Notes: generated by a model from the letters alone, not told the origin. Numbered from the stretch's first letter, positions 16,583 to 26,830 are shown. The stretch: 64,000 bases of DNA from Phocicoccus pinnipedialis (GCF_903994035.1 NZ_CAJEWB010000010.1:62001-126000), one strand, 5' to 3'. Made by a program: numbers and translations.

Positions 16583-17467
16583 ATGGACGAGAGTAATTTA
16601 GAAAAGATTTATGCCACACTGATTAGCCGTGTAGAAGATTTAATTAAAGCAGAGGATATTTCAAGGTTAGAGGCGTTATCGCGCGCACTCATTGAAGTGG
16701 ATGTTGAAGGAAGTAGAAGTGAGAAACGTAAAGCATTCCAATTTGCATATTTAAAACAAATTCAAGATGAGCCTGTTCAATCGAACCACCAGTTAACACC
16801 AGATATGATAGGGATTATCGTTGGATATATTATCGATTTATTATCAGATAAACAGGCGAGGTCAGTCATTGATGTGGGGAGTGGAACAGGTCACTTATCA
16901 TTTACATTAAAAGAAGTAAATGAAGAGATTGAGCTTACTGGTGTTGAAGTGGATCCAACTCTTGTTGAGATGAATGCGAACCTTTGTGAGTTTTTAGAGA
17001 CTGAAATGATGATTCATTTAGAGAATATCATTGAGCCTGGATTCATTCAGATGCACGACGCAGCAGTAGGTGACTTACCAATTGGTTATTACCCACTAGA
17101 GGTAAAAGGCTATAAGACTGCATTTAAAGAAGGACAGAGCTTTGCGCATTTGTTAATGCTTGAAGCCGCAATGAATTATGTGGAAGAAGGCGCGCTAGGG
17201 GTTTTTATTGTCCCAAGTTCAATTCTCACAGAAAAAGCAGATACGTTTAAGACTTACATCACTGAAGATGTGACAATGCAAATGTTTTTAAACTTGCCTA
17301 AATCAATTTTTAAATCTAAAGATGCGGCAAAATCTATCATTGTTCTTAGAAAAGGGTATTCACCACTTAAGAATAAAGAAGTTCTGATTGGTGATATTCC
17401 AGACTTTAAAGATCAGCATGGTATGACATCATTCTTAAGAAAATTAGATGAGTGGCATAACCGTTAA
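16583..17467 (+). CDS. YtxK-like class I SAM-dependent methyltransferase
   Basis: A 294-residue protein. After an N-terminal helical region, VIDVGSGTGHLSF forms the SAM-binding loop and GVEVDPTLVEMNANL the second strand. A late NLPKSIFKSKDAAKSIIVL resembles the region found in N6-adenine DNA methylases, but I see no clear (N/D)PP(Y/F) catalytic motif. This gene sits after tpx in many Bacilli as ytxK, where it is annotated as a methyltransferase of unknown substrate. TGAGGTGAA is the SD. Here ackA, the usual next neighbour, is missing and an aldehyde dehydrogenase follows. Confidence 0.78.
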   Translation: MDESNLEKIYATLISRVEDLIKAEDISRLEALSRALIEVDVEGSRSEKRKAFQFAYLKQIQDEPVQSNHQLTPDMIGIIVGYIIDLLSDKQARSVIDVGSGTGHLSFTLKEVNEEIELTGVEVDPTLVEMNANLCEFLETEMMIHLENIIEPGFIQMHDAAVGDLPIGYYPLEVKGYKTAFKEGQSFAHLLMLEAAMNYVEEGALGVFIVPSSILTEKADTFKTYITEDVTMQMFLNLPKSIFKSKDAAKSIIVLRKGYSPLKNKEVLIGDIPDFKDQHGMTSFLRKLDEWHNR

Positions 17468-17529
17468 TTTATGTTTTGAATTCGCAGTTCAGGTTATAGA
17501 TAAATAAAACATAATTGGAGGATTTAGAA

Positions 17530-18942
17530 ATGAATTACGACAAATTGTATATCAATGGCGAATGGGTAGAATCTCATAGTAATGAAATAATCGAAGTTGA
17601 AAATCCTGCTACAAAAGAACGATTTGCGAAAGTACCTAAGGGTAACGAAAAAGATGTTGATGATGCAGTTGAAGCTGCAAAAATAGCATACAAAGAATGG
17701 AATAACACGGATTTCGAAACAAGAAAAGAGTATCTCAAAAAAATTCGTGATGGTATTGAAAAAAGACAATCTGAATTCGAATCGATTATACGCAAAGAGT
17801 TAGGTTCATCATATCACTTTACGACGACAGGCCAAGTGCAGCTTAGCTTAAATGAGATTGATGCGGTGCTTGAGCATTCCGATAAAGTAAAGTTTGAAGA
17901 AAAGCACGACGGTTTCACTTTATTACGTGAAGGTATTGGAGTCGTTGCAGGTATTACACCATGGAACTATCCATTAAACCAGATTCAGCGTAAGTTATCT
18001 GGCGCGTTGCTATCCGGCTCAACAATTGTTGTGAAACCAAGTTCAGATACCCCGATTGCGGCATTCTTACTTGCAGAAGTGATCGATGAAGCGGGACTCC
18101 CAGCTGGGGTATTTAACCTTGTGACAGGATCAGGGAGTGGTGTGGGTGATTACCTCGCAGGACACGAAGATGTACGCATGGTTTCATTTACTGGATCGAC
18201 TGATGTTGGTAAGAAACTATATGAACAAGCAGAGAAGACCGTTAAGAAGATTTCACTAGAGCTTGGTGGTAAGAGTGCGAACGTTGTCTTAGAAGGTGGA
18301 GACTTAGAAAAAGCTGTTAATGCTTCTATGGACACCTTGACGAACAATACGGGACAATCATGTTCGGCATTATCTCGACTGTTAATTCCTGAGGATAAAA
18401 AACAAGAAGCTGAAAAGTATATAACACAGTACGTAAAAGAAAAAGTTCGAGTAGGTAATCCAGAAGACGAAGAAAACACGATGGGACCTGTTGTTTCTAA
18501 AAAACAATACGAACAAATTTTAGCGTACATTGAAAGTGGTAAGAAAGAAGGCGCAACAGTGCTAGTAGGTGGAGATGTACCAGAACTAGATGGATACTAC
18601 ATCAACTCTACAGTATTCACAGATGTGACGAATGACATGACGATTGCTAAAGAAGAAATTTTTGGTCCAGTTTTATGTGTGATCACGTATAAAGACAAAG
18701 AAGAAGCATTAGAGATCGCGAACGACTCAACTTATGGACTCTCGGGAGCTGTATTCGGAGACAGTAAAGAGGCATTTGAATTCGCTAAACAAATGGAAAC
18801 AGGAACAGTGATTTTAAATGGTGCGAAGCGCATGCCATATGCACCATGGGGTGGTTATAAAGAATCAGGAGTTGGAAGAGAAATCGGTTGGTTCGGAATT
18901 GAGGAGTACACAGAAATTAAAGTTGTATTGAATGAAGAATAG
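17530..18942 (+). CDS. Aldehyde dehydrogenase family protein
   Basis: A 470-residue NAD(P)-dependent aldehyde dehydrogenase from ATG 17530, fixed by TTGGAGG. The earlier TTG would overlap that SD. Visible motifs are GITPWNYPLNQ (coenzyme and oxyanion Asn), VVKPSSDTP, FTGSTDVGKK, the general-base Glu 244 in LELGGKSA, the catalytic Cys 278 in NTGQSCSA, and EEIFGPVL. It oxidises an aldehyde to an acid, but the substrate is not evident. It has its own terminator and stands alone between ytxK and usp. Confidence 0.9.
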   Translation: MNYDKLYINGEWVESHSNEIIEVENPATKERFAKVPKGNEKDVDDAVEAAKIAYKEWNNTDFETRKEYLKKIRDGIEKRQSEFESIIRKELGSSYHFTTTGQVQLSLNEIDAVLEHSDKVKFEEKHDGFTLLREGIGVVAGITPWNYPLNQIQRKLSGALLSGSTIVVKPSSDTPIAAFLLAEVIDEAGLPAGVFNLVTGSGSGVGDYLAGHEDVRMVSFTGSTDVGKKLYEQAEKTVKKISLELGGKSANVVLEGGDLEKAVNASMDTLTNNTGQSCSALSRLLIPEDKKQEAEKYITQYVKEKVRVGNPEDEENTMGPVVSKKQYEQILAYIESGKKEGATVLVGGDVPELDGYYINSTVFTDVTNDMTIAKEEIFGPVLCVITYKDKEEALEIANDSTYGLSGAVFGDSKEAFEFAKQMETGTVILNGAKRMPYAPWGGYKESGVGREIGWFGIEEYTEIKVVLNEE

Positions 18943-18950
18943 GTTAAAAT

Positions 18951-18978
18951 AGGCTGGGATGAACATTCCGGCCTTTTT
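18951..18978 (+). terminator. Aldehyde dehydrogenase terminator
   Basis: A nine-base stem AGGCTGGGA/TTCCGGCCT (two wobble pairs; 18951-18959 with 18966-18974) is followed by TTTTAT. Confidence 0.75.
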
Positions 18979-19042
18979 ATTTAATTCAAAGTTTAGTTGG
19001 TTTCATTTCTAAAATAAAATATAAAAACAAACGATATACAAA

Positions 19043-19073
19043 AACGCCATGCCTCAAAAGGAGGCATGGCGTT
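19043..19073 (-). terminator. usp terminator
   Basis: A perfect thirteen-base stem (19043-19055 with 19061-19073, AACGCCATGCCTC arm) with a five-base loop lies 20 bases past the usp stop. Short T-runs on both sides allow bidirectional action. Confidence 0.8.
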
Positions 19074-19092
19074 CATTTTGTTTAAAATTATT

Positions 19093-19590
19093 TTATTGCT
19101 CGCCTTTAACAAGTTCGTCTGTTGCAACAACTGGTTTGAAGTCTGCAGGTAATGTTTCAGTTCTTACGACTAGCACATCACATGGTGAGTGACGTACGAT
19201 CGCTTCTGAAACAGAACCAATAATAAATCTTTCCACTGCGTTTAGACCCGTAGAACCTACAACAACTAAGTCAGCTTGTGTGTCTTTAACGATTTTTTTA
19301 GGAATGACTGCTTTAGGTGAACCGTATTCAACAACTTTTACGACATCTGAAATGCCTTGTTCTGTTGCATGTTGTACATAACCTTCAAGAAGCTTTTCTG
19401 CAAAAGTTTTCGCACGTTCTGAAATTGTACGGTCGTATGCTTCTACTGAAGCATAGCTTCTAGTATCAATGACGTTTGTCACAATTAAGCGTGCGTCGTT
19501 TCTTTTTGCGATGTCAACCGCCTTTTGGAATGCCCATTCTGCTTCATGTGAACCGTCAACCGCAATTAAAATGTTTTTGTAGTTTAACAT
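19093..19590 (-). CDS. Universal stress protein, UspA family
   Basis: A 165-residue Usp domain. The N-terminal NILIAVDGSHEAEWAFQKAV and the nucleotide-binding loop VVGSTGLNAVERFIIGSVSE (pattern G-x2-G-x9-G-S) mark the ATP-binding subclass. These proteins are induced in stationary phase and stress, and their molecular action is not well defined. GGGAGG precedes ATG 19590. It diverges from ald, an arrangement also found in Staphylococcus aureus. Confidence 0.9.
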   Translation of the reverse strand: MLNYKNILIAVDGSHEAEWAFQKAVDIAKRNDARLIVTNVIDTRSYASVEAYDRTISERAKTFAEKLLEGYVQHATEQGISDVVKVVEYGSPKAVIPKKIVKDTQADLVVVGSTGLNAVERFIIGSVSEAIVRHSPCDVLVVRTETLPADFKPVVATDELVKGEQ

Positions 19591-19751
19591 TTAATATTTC
19601 CTCCCTTAAATCATCTTCTATAATTATCATACCCTAATTTCATAAAAATTAATTAATATTAGTAAAAAATTATTATGATTAAATCACTTTATTATTGTGA
19701 TACACTAAAAGTGAGTCAAAGCGACAATATAATTGAATTGAGGGGATATTT

Positions 19752-20867
19752 ATGATTATTGGTATTCCAAAGGAGTTAAAGAACAACGAGAATCGTGTGG
19801 GCTTAACACCAGCAGGAGTATATGCATTTGTTGAAGCAGGACACGAAGTACGCGTTGAAAAAGGGGCAGGGGTAGGATCGTTTTTTACGGACGAAGACTA
19901 CGAGAAAGTTGGCGCAAAAATCTATGACCATGTCAGCGATGTTTGGGCAGCAGATATGGTAGTTAAAGTTAAAGAGCCAATCGAACCGGAGTACAAGGAG
20001 TTTAGAGAAGGTCAAATTCTATTTACATACCTTCATTTAGCACCAGAGGTAGAACTAACAAAAGCGTTAAAAGAAAAAAAAGTGACTGCAATTGCATACG
20101 AAACGATCACAGGTAAGAAAGGGGACTTACCATTACTTGCTCCTATGAGTGAGGTGGCGGGTCGTATGGCAACACAAATTGGTTCTGAATTCCTACAATC
20201 AATCAAAGGGGGACGCGGAATTCTACTCAGTGGTGTACCGGGCGTTGACCGTGGTCATATCACGATTATTGGTGGAGGTAACGCAGGCATGAATGCAGCT
20301 AAAATTGCTGTTGGTCTTGGCGCGAAAGTAACAATCATTGACCTTGATGCTAACCGTTTAAGAGAATTAGAAGACGTCTTTGGTTCAAGCATCCAAACAT
20401 TAATGTCTACACCAATGAACATTAAGCAAGCGGTTGAACAAAGTGATCTTGTGATTGGTGCAGTATTAATCCCAGGCGCAAAGGCACCTACACTTGTTTC
20501 TGAAGAAGTAGTTAAAAATATGAAACCAGGTTCAGTGATTATTGATATTGCGATTGACCAAGGTGGTATATTCGCAACGACTGATAGAATCACGACACAC
20601 GATGACCCAACATATGTGAAACACGGTGTAATTCACTACGCAGTAGCAAACATGCCAGGTGCGGTACCAAGAACATCAACGATTGCACTAACAAACGCAA
20701 CTCTCATGTATGGTTTACAAATCGCAAACCTAGGCCCTGAAGAAGCAGCAAAAAGAAACCCAGGATTACTCCAAGGGTTCAATGTATACGATGGGCATGT
20801 AACTTATGAAGCTGTTGCAGAAGCACAGAATCTAGAGTACACTCCAATCGAATCTTTAATTAAATAA
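19752..20867 (+). CDS. ald: Alanine dehydrogenase
   Basis: A 371-residue NAD-dependent alanine dehydrogenase interconverting L-alanine and pyruvate plus ammonia. The start [20 protein letters not shown] with its substrate-binding Arg, the KVKEP motif (Lys near 74), HLAPE (His 96), the [20 protein letters not shown] Rossmann loop with following Asp (IIDLDANRL), and [13 protein letters not shown] are all as expected. GAGGGG is the SD. It provides pyruvate from alanine. The gene end overlaps a convergent hypothetical gene by eight bases, and its terminator lies inside that gene. Confidence 0.96.
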   Translation: MIIGIPKELKNNENRVGLTPAGVYAFVEAGHEVRVEKGAGVGSFFTDEDYEKVGAKIYDHVSDVWAADMVVKVKEPIEPEYKEFREGQILFTYLHLAPEVELTKALKEKKVTAIAYETITGKKGDLPLLAPMSEVAGRMATQIGSEFLQSIKGGRGILLSGVPGVDRGHITIIGGGNAGMNAAKIAVGLGAKVTIIDLDANRLRELEDVFGSSIQTLMSTPMNIKQAVEQSDLVIGAVLIPGAKAPTLVSEEVVKNMKPGSVIIDIAIDQGGIFATTDRITTHDDPTYVKHGVIHYAVANMPGAVPRTSTIALTNATLMYGLQIANLGPEEAAKRNPGLLQGFNVYDGHVTYEAVAEAQNLEYTPIESLIK

Positions 20868-21435
20868 TCGCAACAACTTTAAAAGGGATGAGTTTAACGA
20901 GCTCATCTCTTTTTTCTATTGAAGAAACAACTGGGATAATTTCTATGCGATTACGTGCAAAGCTTCTTAACTTCGCGAGTGGTTGCAATGCTTTAAAATC
21001 GCTAAAATCTAAATCTCTAGTGTCATACATGAGGCCAGAAACATTGACCTCTATTAACTCCTCAACTGTTTTACTATGTAAGAAGCTTGGTATTGTTGTA
21101 AATGCTGGACCAACAATTAAGTGCTTACTTCCGATTAACTTAGAAATTTCGCTGAGATAGTTTTTATCTAGATAGACGCTTTCGTCACTTAAAAATTGAT
21201 TAGTCAGGAAGCCTTCTACATTCGGACTTGCCTTTATTAATTCATAATGAATATTATTTTTCATGAAAGTATCTGTTTCTTCTGAAACGTTAATTGACAT
21301 AAAAACTTCCGATTCAGGGTGGAGTTTTTTATACATTTCTAACAGTGTAATTGACACAGCGTCTAATTGTTCAGATGCAAATAATGCAACGTCATGCTGT
21401 ATTGAAATTTGATTTGTTCTATAAAATGTTTTCAT
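20860..21435 (-). CDS. Hypothetical protein, 191 aa
   Basis: Translation from ATG 21435 is favoured by AGAGGTG five bases upstream. The protein is soluble, with alternating helix and strand segments (for example [17 protein letters not shown] and [30 protein letters not shown]). I do not recognise a family. The general pattern could fit a diverged Usp-like or Rossmann-like fold, but no nucleotide loop is visible. In S. aureus a proline dipeptidase occupies this place beside ald, so the gene here is a local replacement. Confidence 0.6.
   Translation of the reverse strand: MKTFYRTNQISIQHDVALFASEQLDAVSITLLEMYKKLHPESEVFMSINVSEETDTFMKNNIHYELIKASPNVEGFLTNQFLSDESVYLDKNYLSEISKLIGSKHLIVGPAFTTIPSFLHSKTVEELIEVNVSGLMYDTRDLDFSDFKALQPLAKLRSFARNRIEIIPVVSSIEKRDELVKLIPFKVVAII
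20882..20915 (+). terminator. ald terminator inside the convergent antisense gene
   Basis: A stem of about eleven bases (AAAGGGATGAG 20882-20892 with CTCATCTCTTT around 20902-20912, one wobble) is followed by a T-run on the plus strand. It lies within the coding 3' end of the minus-strand gene. Confidence 0.75.
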
Positions 21436-21536
21436 ATGACACCTCTTTGCTATCATATCACATTAGAATTATAGAAATGATTGTTATAATATGAGGTGAG
21501 AAGGGTATATCAATCAATAGTGAGGAGGCAACATTT

Positions 21537-22223
21537 ATGAAAGTTTCATATCATGGACATTCAGTTGTCCAATTTGAGAATAACGGTAAAAAAGGGATTA
21601 TTGATCCGTTCATTAACGGCAATGAACTTACTGATTTAAAAGTAGAGGATATTGTTGTAGATTATATTCTACTCACACATGGTCATAACGACCACGTCGG
21701 AGACACAGTTGAAATTGCGAAGAAAAATGATGCTACAGTGATTGCTCCATTCGAGCTTGCAAACCTAATGGAGTCTAAAGGTTGTAAGACACTCCCAATG
21801 GGAATTGGCGGTAAGAAAGAATACGACTTTGGTGGCGTTAAGTTCGTTCATGCTTTCCATTCAAGTAGCTTTAACGAAAATGATGGTTCTGTATCATATA
21901 CAGGTATGCCGACAGGAATCATTTTATTCTTAGGAGATAAAAAAGTCTATCATGTTGGGGACACAGGTTTATTTGGTGACATGAAGCTCATTAGTGATAT
22001 TAACGGTGCGTTTGACGTTGCTTTCGTACCTATAGGCGGTAACTTTACTATGGACGTGTCTGACGCAATCATCGCAGTTGATGAGTTCATCAAACCTAAG
22101 ATTGCTGTACCTGTTCACTACAACACGTTTCCACCAATTGAACAGGATCCTGAAGTTTTCAAAAAAGGGTTAAAAACGGAGTGCCAAGTATTAACGCCTG
22201 GAGAATCAGTTCAATTTAAATAA
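21537..22223 (+). CDS. UPF0173 metal-dependent hydrolase (YtkL)
   Basis: A 228-residue metallo-beta-lactamase-fold protein. The first metal motif is THGHNDHVGD (about residues 48-57). A second His is in HAFHSS, an Asp in HVGDTG, and a final His in PVHYNTFP. Substrate is unknown in this conserved family. Its neighbourhood next to ald and usp is shared with Staphylococcus. GAGGAGG is the SD, and it has its own hairpin terminator. Confidence 0.9.
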   Translation: MKVSYHGHSVVQFENNGKKGIIDPFINGNELTDLKVEDIVVDYILLTHGHNDHVGDTVEIAKKNDATVIAPFELANLMESKGCKTLPMGIGGKKEYDFGGVKFVHAFHSSSFNENDGSVSYTGMPTGIILFLGDKKVYHVGDTGLFGDMKLISDINGAFDVAFVPIGGNFTMDVSDAIIAVDEFIKPKIAVPVHYNTFPPIEQDPEVFKKGLKTECQVLTPGESVQFK

Positions 22224-22226
22224 AAT

Positions 22227-22261
22227 AATACGCAAAAGTGACTGATTCACTTTTGCGTATT
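22227..22261. terminator. Bidirectional terminator between ytkL and the YtpI gene
   Basis: A perfect fifteen-base stem (22227-22241 with 22247-22261, AATACGCAAAAGTGA arm) is flanked by A-rich and T-rich ends, so it serves both convergent genes. Confidence 0.88.
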
Positions 22262-22268
22262 TTATTAT

Positions 22269-22631
22269 CTAGCGTTGTGCTTTTTCACGGTGTTGTTTTC
22301 TTTCTAACTCTTCCCATGCTTTATTTTCAATAGGAAGATTATCTTTAAAGTACTTGCGTGCTTTATTAAAATGCCATGCATTAAATCCACCGAATAAAAT
22401 AAAGATTCCGCCAATGATATAACTCACAACAGTGTTGAACTGGATCATTGAGTTGATACCAAAGATCACCATAAAGAGTCCAAACCACATACGTGACATA
22501 GCGTTATAGTACGCTTTTCTTACATCTCTTCTCGTTCTCACTTGTAGCACTTTGTATATTAAAAATATTAGAAATGACAAAATGAGTAATGTGACAACTG
22601 AAGAAATAAGGATTTTTAAACCGATATCCAT
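22269..22631 (-). CDS. YtpI-family membrane protein
   Basis: A 120-residue protein with three membrane helices (about 7-28, 47-64 and 67-84), an RTRRDVRKAYYNAMSRMWFG segment after the first helix, and a charged C-terminal tail with WHFNKARKYFKDNLPIE. Size, arrangement and position next to nrnA match B. subtilis YtpI, whose function is unknown. GGAG lies upstream of ATG 22631 at a longish distance. It diverges from nrnA. Confidence 0.72.
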   Translation of the reverse strand: MDIGLKILISSVVTLLILSFLIFLIYKVLQVRTRRDVRKAYYNAMSRMWFGLFMVIFGINSMIQFNTVVSYIIGGIFILFGGFNAWHFNKARKYFKDNLPIENKAWEELERKQHREKAQR

Positions 22632-22704
22632 TTACTACAACTCCATTCCATTGTAGTATAATTGGAATTACTGATATATACAATACAGAACGGATGAAAA
22701 TAAT

Positions 22705-23664
22705 ATGTTCACACATTTTACACAACAATTAAATGAGTTTAATAAATATAAGAATGAAGTATTTACCTCTATTGAAGAAAGTGATTCAATCGTGATTTTA
22801 CGTCATGTGAGACCAGACCCGGATGCTTTGGGATCGCAGTTTGCATTAAAAGCATTTTTAAATGAGAAATTCCCTGAGAAGACTGTTCGCGCACTTGGTG
22901 AAGGGGAGTCAACACTGGAATTTATGGGTCAACTCGATGAAGGTGAAATTAATGAGCATGACCTAGTCATTATTCTAGATACCGCGAACGTAGAACGAAT
23001 TGACTATAATGGCGCAATTCCTGAGTCTTGTAAGGTGTTAAAAATTGACCACCATCCTAACAGAGAACCTTATGGTGACGTGAATATTGTAGAAATTGGT
23101 GTTTCATCAACTTCTGAACTATTATTCATGCTACTTCACGATTTCGACATGTCATCAATTACAAAAGAAGTTGCTGAGAAAACATATCTCGGTATTATCG
23201 GAGATACAGGCCGCTTTCTATATAATTCTTACCCAAGCACATACCAGGTTGCAGCTGCAGTTGTGGATTTAGGTGTGGACACGAGCGAAGTATTAACGAG
23301 ACTTTACAAGAAAAATTTGAATGACTTTAGATTTACAGGATACCTTATCAATAACTTTTCATTGACTGACAAGGGCGTTGCTTATATCTATGTGAGTGAA
23401 TCAGTTCGTGAAGAGTACGGTGTAACTGAAACGGACGCTGCGTTACAAGTTAACTTATTTAGAGATTTAGAAGACGTAAAAGTATGGTTCATGGCTCTAG
23501 AGTCTGGAGATGAAATCAGAGTACGTTTACGTTCGAAGAATACAGTCATCAACGATGTAGCTGAATACTTCGGTGGGGGCGGGCACCAACTCGCATCAGG
23601 TGTGCGTTTCAGAAGACGCGAAGATTTACAAAAATTAATCCATAAAATAGAAGAGAAACTATAG
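22705..23664 (+). CDS. nrnA: DHH phosphoesterase NrnA (nanoRNase / pAp phosphatase)
   Basis: A 319-residue DHH-DHHA1 enzyme. The motifs are LRHVRPDPDALGSQ, IILDTANVERIDY, the signature IDHHPNREPYGDVN, GIIGDTGRF and the DHHA1 motif GGGGHQLASGVRF. NrnA degrades 2-5 nt RNA from the 5' end and dephosphorylates 3'-phosphoadenosine 5'-phosphate. The SD is weak (GGATGA). It lies immediately before dnaE, as in Bacillus and Staphylococcus. Confidence 0.93.
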   Translation: MFTHFTQQLNEFNKYKNEVFTSIEESDSIVILRHVRPDPDALGSQFALKAFLNEKFPEKTVRALGEGESTLEFMGQLDEGEINEHDLVIILDTANVERIDYNGAIPESCKVLKIDHHPNREPYGDVNIVEIGVSSTSELLFMLLHDFDMSSITKEVAEKTYLGIIGDTGRFLYNSYPSTYQVAAAVVDLGVDTSEVLTRLYKKNLNDFRFTGYLINNFSLTDKGVAYIYVSESVREEYGVTETDAALQVNLFRDLEDVKVWFMALESGDEIRVRLRSKNTVINDVAEYFGGGGHQLASGVRFRRREDLQKLIHKIEEKL

Positions 23665-23685
23665 GCGTTACAGAGGAGTGAACGT

Positions 23686-26600
23686 ATGATCAATTTAAAT
23701 GTGCACAGCAGCTATGAATTTTTAAATAGCAATATTAAAATTGATCAATTGCTAGAAAAAATAGATGCTGACGGGCAAAGAAGCGTTGCGATCACCGATT
23801 TTAACTTCATGCACAATACGTATGAGTTTATTCAGTGTGCACAAAAGAAAAATGTCAAACCAGTTGTTGGTTTGGCTTTTTCTTTAGATGATGGCATGGA
23901 AGGTATTCCGTTCGTACTCTATGCTAAAAACATGACTGGATATGCATTCTTGGCACGCCTGTCATCAAGGTTAAGTTACAGTAACTTAACACGTACACCA
24001 ATATCTTACTTAAAAGATATGACAGACTGTATCATTGTTGCGAAAACTGAAAAAGGCGTGTCGTATTTAGATCGATTCAGTATCGACCAAGACGATAAAT
24101 ACATTTCTCATAGAATTGAGAATTTAGACGGACACAAACCAGCATACATAGAAGATGTGTTTTATCTTGAACCTGACGATAAGCATGTTGTAGATGTACT
24201 AAGAGCGATTCAAATGAATACAAAACTGGACATCGACTTTTTAAATAGGGAAACAGGTAATCAGTTCGTTAAAACATTTGATGATATTGATTTGTCAGAA
24301 GAAATATTACTTAATAATCAAGAGATTGTGGATAAGTGTAACGTAGAGTTACCTCATGTAGAATTCACACTACCTAAGTACGATAAGACGAGAGATTCTA
24401 AAGCGTATTTATTAGAAGAATTAGAAATCGCATTTCAACAAAAAATTCATAGTGATCATGACAATTATCGTGAGCGCATGATCTATGAGTATAAGACAAT
24501 CGTAAATATGCATTATGAAGACTATTTCTTAATCGTAAGTGACTTAATTCGATACGCGAAACGCAGTGATATTTACGTTGGTCCCGGACGAGGTTCATCG
24601 AGTGCGAGCTTAGTGTCATATTTATTAGATATCACAGATCTTGATCCATTAAAATATGATCTTCTATTCGAGCGTTTCCTAAACCCGGAACGTGTCTCTA
24701 TGCCAGATATCGATATCGATTTTGCGTCAGTAGACGTCCCAAGAGTCATCAGTTACTTAAAGAATAAATATGGTGACATGAATGTTGCGCACATATTAAC
24801 ATACAGTAATTTAACAGCAAAAAGTGCCGCACGTGAAGTAGGTCGTATTTTTAGTTTTACGGATAGCGAAATGCGTGAAATTTCAAATATCATCGATGAA
24901 AATAATAATGATTTAATTGAAGCAATCGATTCAGAACGTTTTAAAAACCTCGTTGAATTAGAAAATAAATACACGATCATCCGACAGATCGCGCCTAAGT
25001 TATTAGGACTACCTAGGAATACGTCTCAACACGCTTCAGGTATACTGCTAGGACGCGAGCCACTTGTACATGATATTCCGACTATGTTTGACGGTGACAC
25101 AATGAAGAGTCAGTGGCCAATGAACGACGTTGAAGCAGCAGGACTACTTAAAATAGACGTCTTAAGTTTAAATACACTGACACTTGTTCGTTATATCAAC
25201 CAATTGGTGAAAAGAAAGCATCCAAACTTTGACATTAATACAGTGCCTTTTGATGATGTGAAAACATTCAAGCTTCTGAGTGCGGGTCAGACAAGTGGTA
25301 TTTTCCAGCTAGAGTCAGATGGTATCACAAACGTATTAAGGAGATATAAGCCAGAAAATTTGATGGATTTAGCACTGGTACTGGCATTATATAGACCTGG
25401 TCCAATGGGTGAGATTGATTCTGTTGTTAAGAAAAAGCATGGAAAAGAAATTGTTGAATACCCACTCGATGAAATCAAGAGTATTTTAAAAGACACATAT
25501 GGAGTCATGATATTTCAAGAACAAATTATGCAAGTTGCGCGTAAAGTCGCCGGATATTCTCTTGCTGAAGCGGATTTAATGAGACGCTCTATGGCGAAGA
25601 AAAACCGCGAGACGATGATGAAAGAAGAAAAGAAATTCATTTCTGGTGGAATTAGAAATGGTTTCGATGAAGACACGGTCTCATCATTATTTTCATTGAT
25701 TTTGAAATTTGCAGATTATGGTTTTCCAAAATCACACGCACTCGTGTACGCGATGACATCTTACCGAATGGCATATTTAAAAGCACACTTTAGAGAAGAG
25801 TTCTACGCAGTGATGCTTATGGAGCATAGAACTGAAGAAGACAAACGTTCAAAAACACTTGCGGAAATGAAGCGTCTGGGTGTTGATTTAAAAAGACCAA
25901 GCATTAATAAATCTCGATATGTGAACACAGTGGATGGCGGTGTTCAGCTTGGTTTTGGAATGATCAAAAGCGTGTCTAAGAAACTTGCGGATGCATTTAT
26001 AGAAAATAGAACCAATGAACCCTATACAGACCTCTATGACTTTGTAACGAAAAACACAGAGTTACAACCGAGTGAAACGCAACTGCAGATGCTTATATTA
26101 TCTGGTGCAATGGATGACTTTAATGAAAATAGGAAGACGATGTTGCAGACAGTTCCAAGAGCGATAGAAGTCATTAAAGATGGCTTAGACTACGGGGGAT
26201 TCTTAGAAACGCTAGGGTTCGGTGTCAAAAAGGAGTTCCAAAACCTTGAAGAGATGTCTCAAATGGAAATGATTGAAGGAGAAGCAACTGCATTAAACTT
26301 CTTCATTTCAACACATCCTGTCTTACTTACGGAAAAAGATTACGAATATATCCCGTTTGATTTACTGTCAAAGAAACAAAAAGGACAGTTAGGAACGTTT
26401 CTTCTATATAATGTAAATGTTAGAAAAATCACTACAAAAAATAAAGAAGAGATGGCATATATTAATGTGACGGACGGTAGACAGGAGATAGATGCTGTAT
26501 TGTTTCCTAGAAACTATTATGTGAACATTGCTAAATTACAAAATAAATTTATTGTTGTTAACGGTCGAATGGATGAATATAGAGGCACAAAACAATTAGT

Positions 26601-26826
26601 AATCAATGCAATATATAATATCGAAGAGTACACGAGAGCGTATTTAGAACGCGCAAGATATGTCTATATAAGAAATACAGAATATGGCAAAGTTAAAGAT
26701 TTATTCAATACAAAAGGAATACCTGTGTTTAATATTAAAAAAGAGCAAATGGGTTTATTAAGCCCTGAAAACTATAAAGCTATCATCACTCGAGCTGGTA
26801 AACAAAATATTAGATTTATGCTGTAA
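23686..26826 (+). CDS. dnaE: DNA polymerase III subunit alpha DnaE
   Basis: The 1046-residue replicative polymerase works with PolC in Firmicutes, extending primers on the lagging strand. An N-terminal PHP domain starts NVHSSYEFLNSNIK and is followed by the polymerase core, with YVGPGRGSSSASLVSYLL, the catalytic PDIDIDFAS, and the fingers region LYRPGPMGEIDSVV...GVMIFQEQIMQ. A C-terminal helix-hairpin and OB-fold region includes INVTDGRQEIDAVLFP. The first PHP residues deviate from the usual H-x-H-(S/T), so the PHP domain is probably not catalytic, as in other staphylococcal DnaE. GAGGAG is the SD. Confidence 0.96.
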   Translation: MINLNVHSSYEFLNSNIKIDQLLEKIDADGQRSVAITDFNFMHNTYEFIQCAQKKNVKPVVGLAFSLDDGMEGIPFVLYAKNMTGYAFLARLSSRLSYSNLTRTPISYLKDMTDCIIVAKTEKGVSYLDRFSIDQDDKYISHRIENLDGHKPAYIEDVFYLEPDDKHVVDVLRAIQMNTKLDIDFLNRETGNQFVKTFDDIDLSEEILLNNQEIVDKCNVELPHVEFTLPKYDKTRDSKAYLLEELEIAFQQKIHSDHDNYRERMIYEYKTIVNMHYEDYFLIVSDLIRYAKRSDIYVGPGRGSSSASLVSYLLDITDLDPLKYDLLFERFLNPERVSMPDIDIDFASVDVPRVISYLKNKYGDMNVAHILTYSNLTAKSAAREVGRIFSFTDSEMREISNIIDENNNDLIEAIDSERFKNLVELENKYTIIRQIAPKLLGLPRNTSQHASGILLGREPLVHDIPTMFDGDTMKSQWPMNDVEAAGLLKIDVLSLNTLTLVRYINQLVKRKHPNFDINTVPFDDVKTFKLLSAGQTSGIFQLESDGITNVLRRYKPENLMDLALVLALYRPGPMGEIDSVVKKKHGKEIVEYPLDEIKSILKDTYGVMIFQEQIMQVARKVAGYSLAEADLMRRSMAKKNRETMMKEEKKFISGGIRNGFDEDTVSSLFSLILKFADYGFPKSHALVYAMTSYRMAYLKAHFREEFYAVMLMEHRTEEDKRSKTLAEMKRLGVDLKRPSINKSRYVNTVDGGVQLGFGMIKSVSKKLADAFIENRTNEPYTDLYDFVTKNTELQPSETQLQMLILSGAMDDFNENRKTMLQTVPRAIEVIKDGLDYGGFLETLGFGVKKEFQNLEEMSQMEMIEGEATALNFFISTHPVLLTEKDYEYIPFDLLSKKQKGQLGTFLLYNVNVRKITTKNKEEMAYINVTDGRQEIDAVLFPRNYYVNIAKLQNKFIVVNGRMDEYRGTKQLVINAIYNIEEYTRAYLERARYVYIRNTEYGKVKDLFNTKGIPVFNIKKEQMGLLSPENYKAIITRAGKQNIRFML

Positions 26827-26830
26827 ACAA

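Noticed and set aside
18150-18530. 126-codon minus-strand frame opposite the aldehyde dehydrogenase
   Set aside because: Serine/cysteine-rich shadow of a conserved enzyme gene.
20888-21160. 90-codon plus-strand frame downstream of ald
   Set aside because: Antisense to the 191-aa gene and begins inside the ald terminator.
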